Shown piece by piece: positions 4,935-12,935 of a stretch of DNA of 18,004 nt (the first letter of the stretch is position 1; each line of letters starts with the position of its first letter). A program made the position numbers and the translations under genes. The DNA comes from an uncultured Bacilli bacterium. GTDB taxonomy: Bacteria; Bacillota_I; Bacilli_A; RFN20; CAG-826. The stretch covers positions 1 through 18,004 of the forward strand of contig CAKPNG010000034.1 in the NCBI GenBank assembly GCA_934168325.1, read 5' to 3'. The notes beneath the pieces were generated by a model. The model saw only the letters and a program-made list of their open reading frames with translations, had not been told where the DNA came from and did no database searches.

Positions 4935-7520
4935 TTATAAATTATTTATTTTATCTATAACTTCGTTTAATTGTTTTTTATAATTTTCGTATTTAGTCTT
5001 TTCTTCTTCAACTTTTGCTTTATTTGCTCTTTCTAAGAAGTTTTTATTATTAAGCATTCCTTCGCTACGTTTAATTTCTTTTTCTAAAGCTTCTTTTTGC
5101 TTATTTAATTTTTCTAAAGCTTCTTCCTTGTTTATATTATCTTCTATATATAAGGTGAAGTTTGAAGAAACAATACTAGTTGCACCTTTTTTAGCCTCAT
5201 GTGAGAAACTTATATTATTCGTAAATGTAAATCTCTTTAAATAAGGTAATAAAGGAGTTAAATCTAATTCTGAAGAAATCGTTAAAGATAAACTAGCATT
5301 TGGTGCTAAATTATTTTCAGATTTATAATTTCTTACTTTTTCGATAACGATTCTTAATGAATTAATTTCTTCAATATCATTAAATGCATATTTTTTACTA
5401 TATTTTGGATAAGAATCAAGCATGATACCTTCTAAATGTCCTGGTAAATGTAAGTAAATTTCCTCACTAATAAATGGTGAGAATGGATAAATCATCATTA
5501 TTATTGCTTTTAAAACATATAATAAAACATTTAATGTTACATCTTTATTAGCATCCTCATCTTGTAATGTAACTTTTGTCATTTCTAAATAAAAAGAACA
5601 GAAATCATCATAAACGAAATTATATAAAGTACTACTAGCAATACCATAATCGTATTTATCCATTGCTTTAGTTACTTTTTTAATAGTTGCTTCTAATTTT
5701 GATAAAATATACTTATCTAATAAATTTAATTTCTTAATGTCAATCTTAGAAGTTTTAAAATCATCAGGAATATACATTAATATATATCTTGCGCTATTCC
5801 AAATTTTATTCAAATAATTACTTGCTACTTGAATTCTTTCCTCTTGATAACGAATATCTTGACCAGGCGAAGCAGCTGTAGCTAAGAAATATCTTAAGCT
5901 ATCAACTCCATACTTTTCTATAACATCAATAGGATCGACACCGTTTCCTAAAGATTTAGACATTTTTCTATTTTTGGAATCTCTAACAAGGCCATGAATT
6001 ACAACATTTTTAAATGGTGAACGGTTTGTAAAATTTAAACCTTGGAAATACATTCTTGAGACCCAGAAGAAAATAATATCGTAGCCAGTTACTAAAGTAT
6101 CTAGTGGATAATATCTTTCAAAATCTTCAGTTTTTTCAGGCCATCCTAATGTAGCAAAAGGCCATAATGCGCTAGAAAACCAAGTATCGAAAACATCTTC
6201 ATCTTGTACCCAATCTCCAGAATTATCAGGCATATGGTCGGAAACTAGTAGTTTTCCAGTTGATTTCGAGTAGTAAACAGGAATTTGGTGTCCCCACCAA
6301 AGTTGTCTTGAAATACACCAGTCTTCACAATTCTCCATCCATCTAGTTAAAACTTTTTCAAAACGTTTTGGAATAAAATTAACTTTATCAGAAGTCTTTT
6401 GATGAGCAAGTACTTTTTCAGCAATTGGCTTCATTTTTACAAACCATTGCTTTGATAAAATAGGTTCTACTATAGCATCACTTCTTTCGCTATGTCCAAC
6501 TTCATGTTTTATATCCTCAATTTTAATTAAATCATCATGTTCTTTAATATCATTAACTAAAACTTCACGACATTCGAATCTATCCATGCCACCATATTTT
6601 TTAAGATCTTTAGACATTGTACCATCAATATTAATAACAACTGGGTGTGGTTGATGATATTTTTGTCCAATTATAAAGTCGTTAGGATCATGAGCTGGGG
6701 TACATTTCATAGCACCAGTACCGAAAGAAATGTCAACGTATTCATCAGCGATAATAGGGAGTTCTTCTCCATTTGCTGGATTTATAACTTTCTTACCAAC
6801 ATATGATTTATATCTATCATCATTTGGATTAACAACAACACAAGTATCCCCAAACATTGTTTCAGGTCTAGTTGTAGCAACTGTTAAATACTTATCTTTA
6901 TCGTCAACCAATCTATATTTAAAATAATAAAATTTACCAGAGATTTCTTTATAAATAACTTCAATATTACTTAAAGCAGTTCTCATTACAGGATCATAGT
7001 TAACAATCTTTTCACCATGATAAATCAAGCCTTGATCATATAAATCTTTAAATACTTTAAAAACAGCCTTATTGAAGCCATCATCCATAGTAAATCTTTC
7101 ACGACTATAATCAAGCATTAATCCCATTTTTGCCCATTGTTCGTGAATAATATTCCCGTATTTTTCTTTCCATTTAAAAGCTTCTTCTAAAAATGCTTTT
7201 CTACCAATTTCAAATCTAGATTTTCCTTCGCTTTTTAATAATTGATCAATTTTAGCTTGAGTTGCAATACCAGCATGATCCATGCCAGGTAGATATAAGA
7301 CATCAAATCCTTTTGCTTTTTTATATCTACAAGTAATATCTTGAATTGTGGTATCAATTGAATGACCAATATGGAGTTTACCAGTAATGTTTGGTGGCGG
7401 AATTACCATTGAAAATTTTTCTTTTGATTTGTCTCCTGCTGTAAAATAGCCTTTTTTCTTCCAAGTTTCGTACTTATTCTCTTCGACTTTTTTATAGTCA
7501 TATCTCTTATCTAGTTCCAT
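4935..7520 (-). CDS. valS: Valyl-tRNA synthetase
   Basis: Class I synthetase that charges tRNA-Val. The 861-aa product carries the HIGH motif (H50-H53 in PPNITGKLHIGHS), the editing domain (about 195-345, with TTRPETMFGD at 216-225 and CTPAHDPND at 273-281), the KMSKS motif at 519-523, an anticodon-binding domain (about 600-760), and the ValRS-type C-terminal coiled-coil arm (about 800-861, rich in Lys and Glu). It is full length for the family. The start is set by GGAG 8 nt upstream and overlaps the end of engB by 14 nt. No T-box leader is present, unlike in many Firmicutes, so valine-responsive control at this position is not seen. The gene ends 57 nt before the small peptide gene. Confidence 0.98.
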   Translation of the reverse strand: MELDKRYDYKKVEENKYETWKKKGYFTAGDKSKEKFSMVIPPPNITGKLHIGHSIDTTIQDITCRYKKAKGFDVLYLPGMDHAGIATQAKIDQLLKSEGKSRFEIGRKAFLEEAFKWKEKYGNIIHEQWAKMGLMLDYSRERFTMDDGFNKAVFKVFKDLYDQGLIYHGEKIVNYDPVMRTALSNIEVIYKEISGKFYYFKYRLVDDKDKYLTVATTRPETMFGDTCVVVNPNDDRYKSYVGKKVINPANGEELPIIADEYVDISFGTGAMKCTPAHDPNDFIIGQKYHQPHPVVINIDGTMSKDLKKYGGMDRFECREVLVNDIKEHDDLIKIEDIKHEVGHSERSDAIVEPILSKQWFVKMKPIAEKVLAHQKTSDKVNFIPKRFEKVLTRWMENCEDWCISRQLWWGHQIPVYYSKSTGKLLVSDHMPDNSGDWVQDEDVFDTWFSSALWPFATLGWPEKTEDFERYYPLDTLVTGYDIIFFWVSRMYFQGLNFTNRSPFKNVVIHGLVRDSKNRKMSKSLGNGVDPIDVIEKYGVDSLRYFLATAASPGQDIRYQEERIQVASNYLNKIWNSARYILMYIPDDFKTSKIDIKKLNLLDKYILSKLEATIKKVTKAMDKYDYGIASSTLYNFVYDDFCSFYLEMTKVTLQDEDANKDVTLNVLLYVLKAIIMMIYPFSPFISEEIYLHLPGHLEGIMLDSYPKYSKKYAFNDIEEINSLRIVIEKVRNYKSENNLAPNASLSLTISSELDLTPLLPYLKRFTFTNNISFSHEAKKGATSIVSSNFTLYIEDNINKEEALEKLNKQKEALEKEIKRSEGMLNNKNFLERANKAKVEEEKTKYENYKKQLNEVIDKINNL

Positions 7521-8112
7521 TTTTTTCTCCTACAAACGTTGAAATTAATAAAGATAAATTTTCAATACTATTTCTATCGTTTTGACTTACATTTATAACA
7601 TCGATATCATCGATATCTCCTAATTTATTAGTTAAATTTTTAAGAATTCGTGCTCTTTCAGATTGATTTAATTTATCGCATTTAGTCATTACAATAATAT
7701 GCTCATAATTGTAATTATTAATAAAGTTAAAGAAATCTACATCATCTTCTGTTGGCTCATGACGTGAGTCTAGTAAAAAAACAATTAACTTAAGATTCTT
7801 ATTATCATTAAAATAATCTTCTACGATCTTTCCGTATTCAATATAGTCTTTGCCTTTTTTTGAACTGAAACCATAGCCTGGACAATCTACAAAATAAAAT
7901 GAGTTATTAATTAAATAATAATTTAATAATTTTGTATGCCCTGGTTTGCTTGATGTGTATGCTAATTTCTTATTATTAACTAATAGATTAATAAGTGTTG
8001 ATTTTCCAACATTACTTTTTCCAACGAAAAGTACCTCATTGAGGTACTTTTCAGGTCTATTTTCCATTTTATCTACACTTTTAATAAAAATTCCGTTTTT
8101 AAAAATTGACAT
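7507..8112 (-). CDS. engB: EngB/YsxC ribosome-biogenesis GTPase
   Basis: TRAFAC-class GTPase (YihA/YsxC family) needed for 50S subunit assembly. In the 201-aa product: G1 GKSNVGKS (31-38), the switch KPGHTKLLNYY (56-66; RPGHTQ in most relatives), G3 DCPG (76-79), G4 TKCD (143-146) and G5 around INVSQ (173-177). Length is typical. It starts one base after the lon stop codon and overlaps valS by 14 nt, so it sits in the tig-lon-engB-valS operon, as tig-clpX-lon-ysxC does in Bacillus. Codons 22-30 contain a perfect hairpin with unusual G/C-ending codons (see the separate entry). No clear Shine-Dalgarno lies within 10 nt of its start: the nearest upstream sequence is the TTTAGGTTTATAAT at the end of lon. 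Coupling to lon translation is likely. Confidence 0.97.
   Translation of the reverse strand: MSIFKNGIFIKSVDKMENRPEKYLNEVLFVGKSNVGKSTLINLLVNNKKLAYTSSKPGHTKLLNYYLINNSFYFVDCPGYGFSSKKGKDYIEYGKIVEDYFNDNKNLKLIVFLLDSRHEPTEDDVDFFNFINNYNYEHIIVMTKCDKLNQSERARILKNLTNKLGDIDDIDVINVSQNDRNSIENLSLLISTFVGEKNGTR
8026..8052 (-). repeat. Perfect 12-bp hairpin inside the engB coding sequence
   Basis: Arms GAAAAGTACCTC (8026-8037) and GAGGTACTTTTC (8041-8052) are exact reverse complements around a 3-nt loop. Read on the minus strand it ends in CTTTTCGTT, a short U-run, so it is terminator-like but weak. It encodes E22-F30 of EngB and lies about 60 nt after the lon stop. It could attenuate or process mRNA between lon and engB. 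Confidence 0.7.
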
Positions 8113-8113
8113 A

Positions 8114-10447
8114 TTATAAACCTAAACAATATTTAATCGCCTTATTTACATTGTCCATATAGATAATGTTTAAATTGTCTTTAACTTCTTTTGGAAGTTC
8201 ACTGACATTCTTTTTATTTCCTTCAGGAATTAAAATTGTTTTAATTCCACTTCTAAGAGCTGCTAAAGATTTTTCTCTTAATCCACCAATCGCAATAGCT
8301 TTTCCACGTAAAGTAACTTCACCAGTCATAGCAATATCTCCACTAACTGGAGTATTTGTTAAGCAACTTACTATTGCAGTTGTAATAGCGCATCCAGCAC
8401 TAGGGCCATCTTTTGGTACAGCACCCTCAGGGAAATGAATGTGAATATCTTTTTCTTCAAATACTTTAGAATCAATATTATAAGATTTAGCATTAGCTTT
8501 AATATAATCTAAAGCAATTGAACAGCTTTCTTTCATAACATCGCCTAATTTACCAGTTAAAACCAATCTTCCTTTTCCAGGGAAATCATTAACTTCAATA
8601 GGCAATATATCACCGCCAAATTCAGTATAAGCAAGTCCAGTCACTACTCCTACTTGATTGCCTTTTTCTTTATCAGTTGAATCAAATATTTCGTTCCCTA
8701 GATACTTTTTAACTTTATCAGGGGTAATTTTTACTATCTTTTTATGTTTTTTATTAAGTATCTCTACAACTACTTTACGACAAATACTGCTTATTTTTCT
8801 TTCTAATTCACGAACACCTGCTTCGCGTGTATATCTATCGATAATATAATTAATAGCATCATCATCGAAACTAATTTGTTCAGGTGTTAATCCATTAGCT
8901 AAAGTTTCTTTAGGTATTAAATGTTCTTTTGCAATATGTAATTTTTCAATAATTGTATAAGAATTTACTTCGATAAGTTCTAATCTATCACGTAATGGTT
9001 CAGGAATATTTCCTAAATAATTAGCTGTGCATATGAATAAAACATTACTTAAATCGTAAGGTTCTTCAACATAATTGTCGTTAAATTGGATATTTTGTTC
9101 AGGATCTAATACTTCAAGTAAAGCACTTGCTGGATCTCCTTTATAACTAGATGCAACTTTATCAATTTCATCTAATAAAAATACAGGATTCATTGATTTA
9201 GCTTTTCGCATTCCTTGAATGATTCTTCCAGGCATAGAACCAACATATGTTCTTCTATGGCCACGAATTTCGCTTTCATCACTTACACCACCTAAACTAG
9301 ATTTAACAAATTTGCGTCCTAAAGCACGAGCAATTGATTTAGCAAGGCTTGTTTTACCAACTCCAGGTGGACCATAAAAGCATAAAATAGGTGCTTTTAA
9401 ATTACCTGTCATCTTTTTGATTGCTAAATATTCAATAATTCTTTCTTTTACTTTAGTTAATGCATAATGATCCTCATCTAATATTTTTTGAACATTAGTT
9501 AAATCATCATTATCTTCAGTTTTTTCAAACCATGGTATAGATACTAAAACATCAATATAATTTTTAATTAAACTAGCTTCAAGGGATGCTTGTGGCATCA
9601 TGTTGTAGCGTTTAATTTCATCCTTTATCTTATTTTTTATATAAGCAGGATATGGCTCTTTTTGAATTTTTTCAAGTAAAGCATCATTATCGTGTTCATC
9701 ATCACCTTCGCCGAGTTCTTGCTTAATAATACGCATTTTTTCTCTCAAAATATACTCTCTTTGATTCTTTTGAGTCGATTTAGCAATTTCTTGTTGAATT
9801 TCATTTTCGATTTTTGCATCCATTTTTAATTCATCTATTCCGACAATAAGTTTTTCTAATCGATCATTTACATCTTTTGTACTTAATAATTCGATTTTAC
9901 TTTCTGTTGAAAAATCCAATAAATTAGAAATGTAATAACTTAATTTTGAAGCACTTAATCCAGATGAAACTTGTTTAGATAATGTAATTGATTGTTGAGA
10001 ATTTAATAAAATTTCTCTATTTTTTTCAATTGCGTTTAATAAAGTTTCAACTAAAATTCTTTCTTTCTTTTCATCGCCTAATAAATCAGGCATTGCTTGA
10101 AATTCAGCAAAATAAGAATTAGCTTTTTCATCAAATCTTAAAGAATGAAGTTTAATTCTCTCTAACCCAAAAAGTCTAATTCTTATGCTTTCTGTGCCAT
10201 TTACAGCATTTATTCTACAAAGGGTACCGACATCATAAACATTTTCAGTAGAAAAATTAGCATCTTGATTATTATCTTTTTGTGTTAAAACTAAAATATA
10301 ACTCTCAAAATTACCTTGAGAAATTGTAAGTGCTGCTTTCGAAAAAATTCTTTCAACATAAATTGCTGAATTAGAATCTGGGAATGTAACAAATCCCTTA
10401 CAAACTAAAACTGGTAATGTAATATTTTCTCCTGGATTAAATGTCAT
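8114..10447 (-). CDS. lon: Lon, ATP-dependent serine protease
   Basis: Cytoplasmic AAA+ protease that degrades misfolded and regulatory proteins. The 777-aa product has an N-terminal Lon substrate-binding domain (about 8-205), a coiled linker, an AAA+ module (about 320-585) with Walker A GPPGVGKT (359-366) and Walker B PVFLLDEIDK (421-430), and a C-terminal protease domain (about 595-777). The catalytic pair is visible as S683 in KDGPSAG and K726 in GGLREKSLAA, 43 residues apart as in E. coli Lon (S679/K722). No membrane segment is seen, so it is LonA-type. It begins 2 nt after the tig stop, with GAGGAAG inside the end of tig as its binding site. Pairing with trigger factor makes this a protein-quality-control cluster. 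In Bacillus, clpX and lonB lie between tig and lonA; here they are absent. Confidence 0.98.
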   Translation of the reverse strand: MTFNPGENITLPVLVCKGFVTFPDSNSAIYVERIFSKAALTISQGNFESYILVLTQKDNNQDANFSTENVYDVGTLCRINAVNGTESIRIRLFGLERIKLHSLRFDEKANSYFAEFQAMPDLLGDEKKERILVETLLNAIEKNREILLNSQQSITLSKQVSSGLSASKLSYYISNLLDFSTESKIELLSTKDVNDRLEKLIVGIDELKMDAKIENEIQQEIAKSTQKNQREYILREKMRIIKQELGEGDDEHDNDALLEKIQKEPYPAYIKNKIKDEIKRYNMMPQASLEASLIKNYIDVLVSIPWFEKTEDNDDLTNVQKILDEDHYALTKVKERIIEYLAIKKMTGNLKAPILCFYGPPGVGKTSLAKSIARALGRKFVKSSLGGVSDESEIRGHRRTYVGSMPGRIIQGMRKAKSMNPVFLLDEIDKVASSYKGDPASALLEVLDPEQNIQFNDNYVEEPYDLSNVLFICTANYLGNIPEPLRDRLELIEVNSYTIIEKLHIAKEHLIPKETLANGLTPEQISFDDDAINYIIDRYTREAGVRELERKISSICRKVVVEILNKKHKKIVKITPDKVKKYLGNEIFDSTDKEKGNQVGVVTGLAYTEFGGDILPIEVNDFPGKGRLVLTGKLGDVMKESCSIALDYIKANAKSYNIDSKVFEEKDIHIHFPEGAVPKDGPSAGCAITTAIVSCLTNTPVSGDIAMTGEVTLRGKAIAIGGLREKSLAALRSGIKTILIPEGNKKNVSELPKEVKDNLNIIYMDNVNKAIKYCLGL

Positions 10448-10449
10448 TA

Positions 10450-11841
10450 TTATTTTGCTTCCTCTTCTTTAACTTTCTTTGTTGTTTTTTTAGTTTTTGA
10501 TTCTTTTGCTTCTGCTTTTTCTTCTTTTGGTTCAGCTGCTTTTTTAGTAGTTTTTTTAGCAGCTACTTTAACGTTTGCATCAATAATAAATCTTTCGACT
10601 TTATTTTGATAAAGATTTTGTGCAATTCTATCAGCATTTTTAGCAAATATTTCTTTAACTTTACTAACTTCCATATTATATTGAGCTGCGACATCATTAT
10701 AATATTTTTCTAATTCTTCTTCGCTAACAGCTAATTTTTCGGCTTGGCCAATAGTCATAATAACTAAGTATTCGCTTAATCTCTTTTTAGCTTCTTCGCG
10801 ATATTGTTCCATGATCTTTCCTTCATCTAATCCGATCATTTCTTTATATTGTTCATAAGTTAAGCCACTTTGTTCGATTTGTTTTAATAAACCATCTTTC
10901 ATTGATGTAGCTTCTTGATCAATAATTTCTGGAGCAATTTCAATTTGAGAATCTTTAACGATATCAGCTAAGATTCCTGTAAATAAAGTTTCATTTGCTT
11001 TAGCTGTTTTTGATTCAGAAATTTTTGCTTCTTCAAATTTCTTTAAATCTTCAACAGTTTTAACGTTTTCATAACCTAAACTTGTTGCAAATTCATCATT
11101 TAATTCTGGTAATTTCTTTGTTTTAATTTCGTGAACTAAGCAAACAAATTTTGCTGCTTTACCAGCTAATTCTTTAACATATTGTTCTGGGAAAGTAACA
11201 TTAACATCAATTTTACTATTTGCTGTAGCACCAACTAATTGTTCTTCAAAGCCAGGGATAAATTGGTTGCTTCCTAAAACTAATTCATAGTTTTCAGCAC
11301 TTCCGCCATCAAATTCTTTACCATCAATATAACCTTTGAAATCAAAGCAAACTGTATCACCCATTTCTGCAGGTGTTTCTTTTAATACAAGTTCAGCTTC
11401 ATTATCTAATAAATGGCTGATTTCGTGGTCGATTTCTTCTGCTGTAACAGTAACTTTTTCAAGTTTTTTATCAAGACCTTTATATTTTCCTAATGTAACT
11501 GAAGGAATATTAATAACTGTGAAGCTAACTTCGAGTCCGTTTTCATCAACTTTAGTAACTTTTGTTTCTTTTACAGAATAGAAAGGAACTTTTTGTTCTG
11601 TAACAGCTGCTTGAAGCATTTCATCTAATGATGCGTTAATTGCTTCATTGATAATATCCATTGGATTTATGTGTTGTTTTGCTAATTCAAGTGGGGCTTT
11701 TCCATCTCTAAAACCTTGAACTTTAACCTTACCTGCTAATTTTGCTAATGCTTTATCTTGTTTAGATTTCCATGCATCTCCATCAAGTGTAGATAAAACT
11801 TCAGTATAATTAGCATCTTTTTTTAATAATTTTGTAGCCAT
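10450..11841 (-). CDS. tig: Trigger factor, ribosome-bound chaperone and prolyl isomerase
   Basis: First chaperone met by nascent chains at the ribosome exit. From the chosen Met (MATKLLKK) the product is 463 aa. It has a ribosome-binding domain (1 to about 115) with the signature GFRDGKAP (43-50), an FKBP-type isomerase domain (about 155-245, GDTVCFDFKGYIDGKEFDGG), and the helical chaperone C-domain (about 250-425). A Lys/Ala/Glu-rich low-complexity tail (about 427-463, with KKTTKK twice) extends beyond the usual end. An upstream in-frame TTG at 11868 would give a 472-aa form, but AGGAGG is located inside that extension at the right distance from the ATG at 11841, so the ATG is preferred. 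The gene heads the operon and has its own promoter. Codons are less AT-biased than neighbours, fitting high expression. Confidence 0.97.
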   Translation of the reverse strand: MATKLLKKDANYTEVLSTLDGDAWKSKQDKALAKLAGKVKVQGFRDGKAPLELAKQHINPMDIINEAINASLDEMLQAAVTEQKVPFYSVKETKVTKVDENGLEVSFTVINIPSVTLGKYKGLDKKLEKVTVTAEEIDHEISHLLDNEAELVLKETPAEMGDTVCFDFKGYIDGKEFDGGSAENYELVLGSNQFIPGFEEQLVGATANSKIDVNVTFPEQYVKELAGKAAKFVCLVHEIKTKKLPELNDEFATSLGYENVKTVEDLKKFEEAKISESKTAKANETLFTGILADIVKDSQIEIAPEIIDQEATSMKDGLLKQIEQSGLTYEQYKEMIGLDEGKIMEQYREEAKKRLSEYLVIMTIGQAEKLAVSEEELEKYYNDVAAQYNMEVSKVKEIFAKNADRIAQNLYQNKVERFIIDANVKVAAKKTTKKAAEPKEEKAEAKESKTKKTTKKVKEEEAK

Positions 11842-11872
11842 ATTATAATGTCCTCCTAATGCGTACAAGAAA

Positions 11873-11894
11873 GATTATATACAAGTATATAATC
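11873..11894. promoter_or_regulatory. 22-bp perfect palindrome over the tig -10 (operator candidate)
   Basis: The arms GATTATATAC and GTATATAATC are exact reverse complements separated by 2 bp. The palindrome covers the -10 TATAAT and most of the spacer of the tig promoter, a classic position for a repressor site. It is not CIRCE or a CtsR box. The half TACTTGTATAT also occurs upstream of the 60-aa peptide gene. Confidence 0.6.
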
Positions 11895-11902
11895 ATTTTC
11901 AA
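11874..11902 (-). promoter_or_regulatory. Promoter for the tig-lon-engB-valS operon
   Basis: On the minus strand TTGAAA (11902-11897), a 17-nt spacer and a perfect TATAAT (11879-11874). The predicted start is near 11867, about 26 nt before the tig ATG, leaving room for the AGGAGG binding site. It is the best vegetative promoter in the long minus-strand gene run besides that of rplU. Confidence 0.85.
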
Positions 11903-11913
11903 ATATTATACTA

Positions 11914-11934
11914 TAAAAAATCACAAATTATGAT
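11914..11934 (-). terminator. Weak intrinsic terminator after the DUF3196-like gene
   Basis: On the minus strand ATCAT-AATTT-GTGAT can form a 5-bp stem with one G-T pair, followed by six T residues. It overlaps the stop codon of the upstream gene (11928-11930) and precedes the tig promoter. Position suits a terminator, but the stem is short and AT-rich, so it is likely leaky if real. Confidence 0.35.
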
Positions 11935-12935
11935 GAAACTTTTGAATCAGAATCATTGCCGTAGTCAGAAATGAGCACTTCTTTAATTATTTCATCAATA
12001 AATTCACTATATTGGTTGGTTTTGCATTTTGAATGTTCATTGAAATAATCTAAAATAGGATCCTCAAATGATTGATCACCAAAATCAAAATAGGTGGTTA
12101 TTTTTTCATAAATTGCTTTGGCAAATTGTAAAAAATCAAAGTCTTTTATATACTCAGGAATAATCCAATAAAAAGCTTTTCTAGCTAAGTCATAAAAAGC
12201 TTGATATATCCCAATATCTTTAGCTATACCTTCAAGTTTATCAAGAAGATCAGAATATTCTTGTTGTTTATGTTCGTACACATCAAAATAATCACTTGTT
12301 TTTATTGTTATATCTTCACCTAGTTTATTTACATATAATTCACAAGAATAATGTTCACATATTAAAAAATCAACTAAATAGGCGAAAATTAGTGAATATT
12401 CAGTAGTATTTTGGCATATTTTATAAATAAATGATGTCATATCTATTCCATCTTTTTCTTTTAATTTGTTTGCTTGATATAATCCAATATAAACATTATT
12501 AGTATCCTTACTAGACAACAATTTTTTTGTTTGATTTATATCAATTTCATCAGATGTTAATAATTTATTATTCTTAAAAACTTTAATTAATTGATCAATA
12601 TTATCATCAATTGAATTTAAAAATTCTTCTACTTCTTGACTTACATATGGAGCATTAAGATATTCTTCTTTTACTAACTCTAATTCTTCATAATCTTCTT
12701 GACCAATAAGTATTATAAAATGGCAAACCATTGAAGCTATATAATTATTCTTTTCTAAGTCATTACGATAATCATTATATAATTTATTTGCAAAATCGTA
12801 TTTGTTTTGAAAGCTTAAAAAATTAATCATTTCTTCTATATCGTTACTAACAAAATGAATTTTATTAATTATATTGATGATATCATCATAATTTGTATTT
12901 TTATCTTGTAATAAATCAAATATTTCCTTATTCAT
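11928..12935 (-). CDS. Helical protein of unknown function, DUF3196-like
   Basis: The function is unknown. The 335-aa product is acidic, lacks signal peptide, membrane segments or enzyme motifs, and is rich in Asp, Glu, Asn, Tyr and Ile. It reads as alpha-helical and solenoid-like. The stretch YEELELVKEEYLNAPYVSQ (about residues 82-100) resembles the EEEL-MPYIP pattern of DUF3196, a TPR-like family I remember from Mollicutes; this assignment is tentative. A second conserved-looking patch is RKAFYWIIPEY (about 251-261). It overlaps the uvrC stop by 8 nt (ATGAATAA) with GGAG upstream as binding site, so it belongs to the mutS2-uvrC operon. That does not by itself prove a role in repair. It is probably cytoplasmic. 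Confidence 0.8.
   Translation of the reverse strand: MNKEIFDLLQDKNTNYDDIINIINKIHFVSNDIEEMINFLSFQNKYDFANKLYNDYRNDLEKNNYIASMVCHFIILIGQEDYEELELVKEEYLNAPYVSQEVEEFLNSIDDNIDQLIKVFKNNKLLTSDEIDINQTKKLLSSKDTNNVYIGLYQANKLKEKDGIDMTSFIYKICQNTTEYSLIFAYLVDFLICEHYSCELYVNKLGEDITIKTSDYFDVYEHKQQEYSDLLDKLEGIAKDIGIYQAFYDLARKAFYWIIPEYIKDFDFLQFAKAIYEKITTYFDFGDQSFEDPILDYFNEHSKCKTNQYSEFIDEIIKEVLISDYGNDSDSKVSS

Noticed and set aside
11841..11868. Longer trigger factor starting at TTG (11868)
   Set aside because: The AGGAGG binding site is inside that extension and correctly spaced for the ATG at 11841; the extra residues do not resemble trigger factor.
12875..12888. 14-nt palindrome TGATGATATCATCA in the start of the DUF3196-like gene
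   Set aside because: It has no unpaired loop or U-tract and encodes common Asp and Ile codons; probably chance in AT-rich coding DNA.
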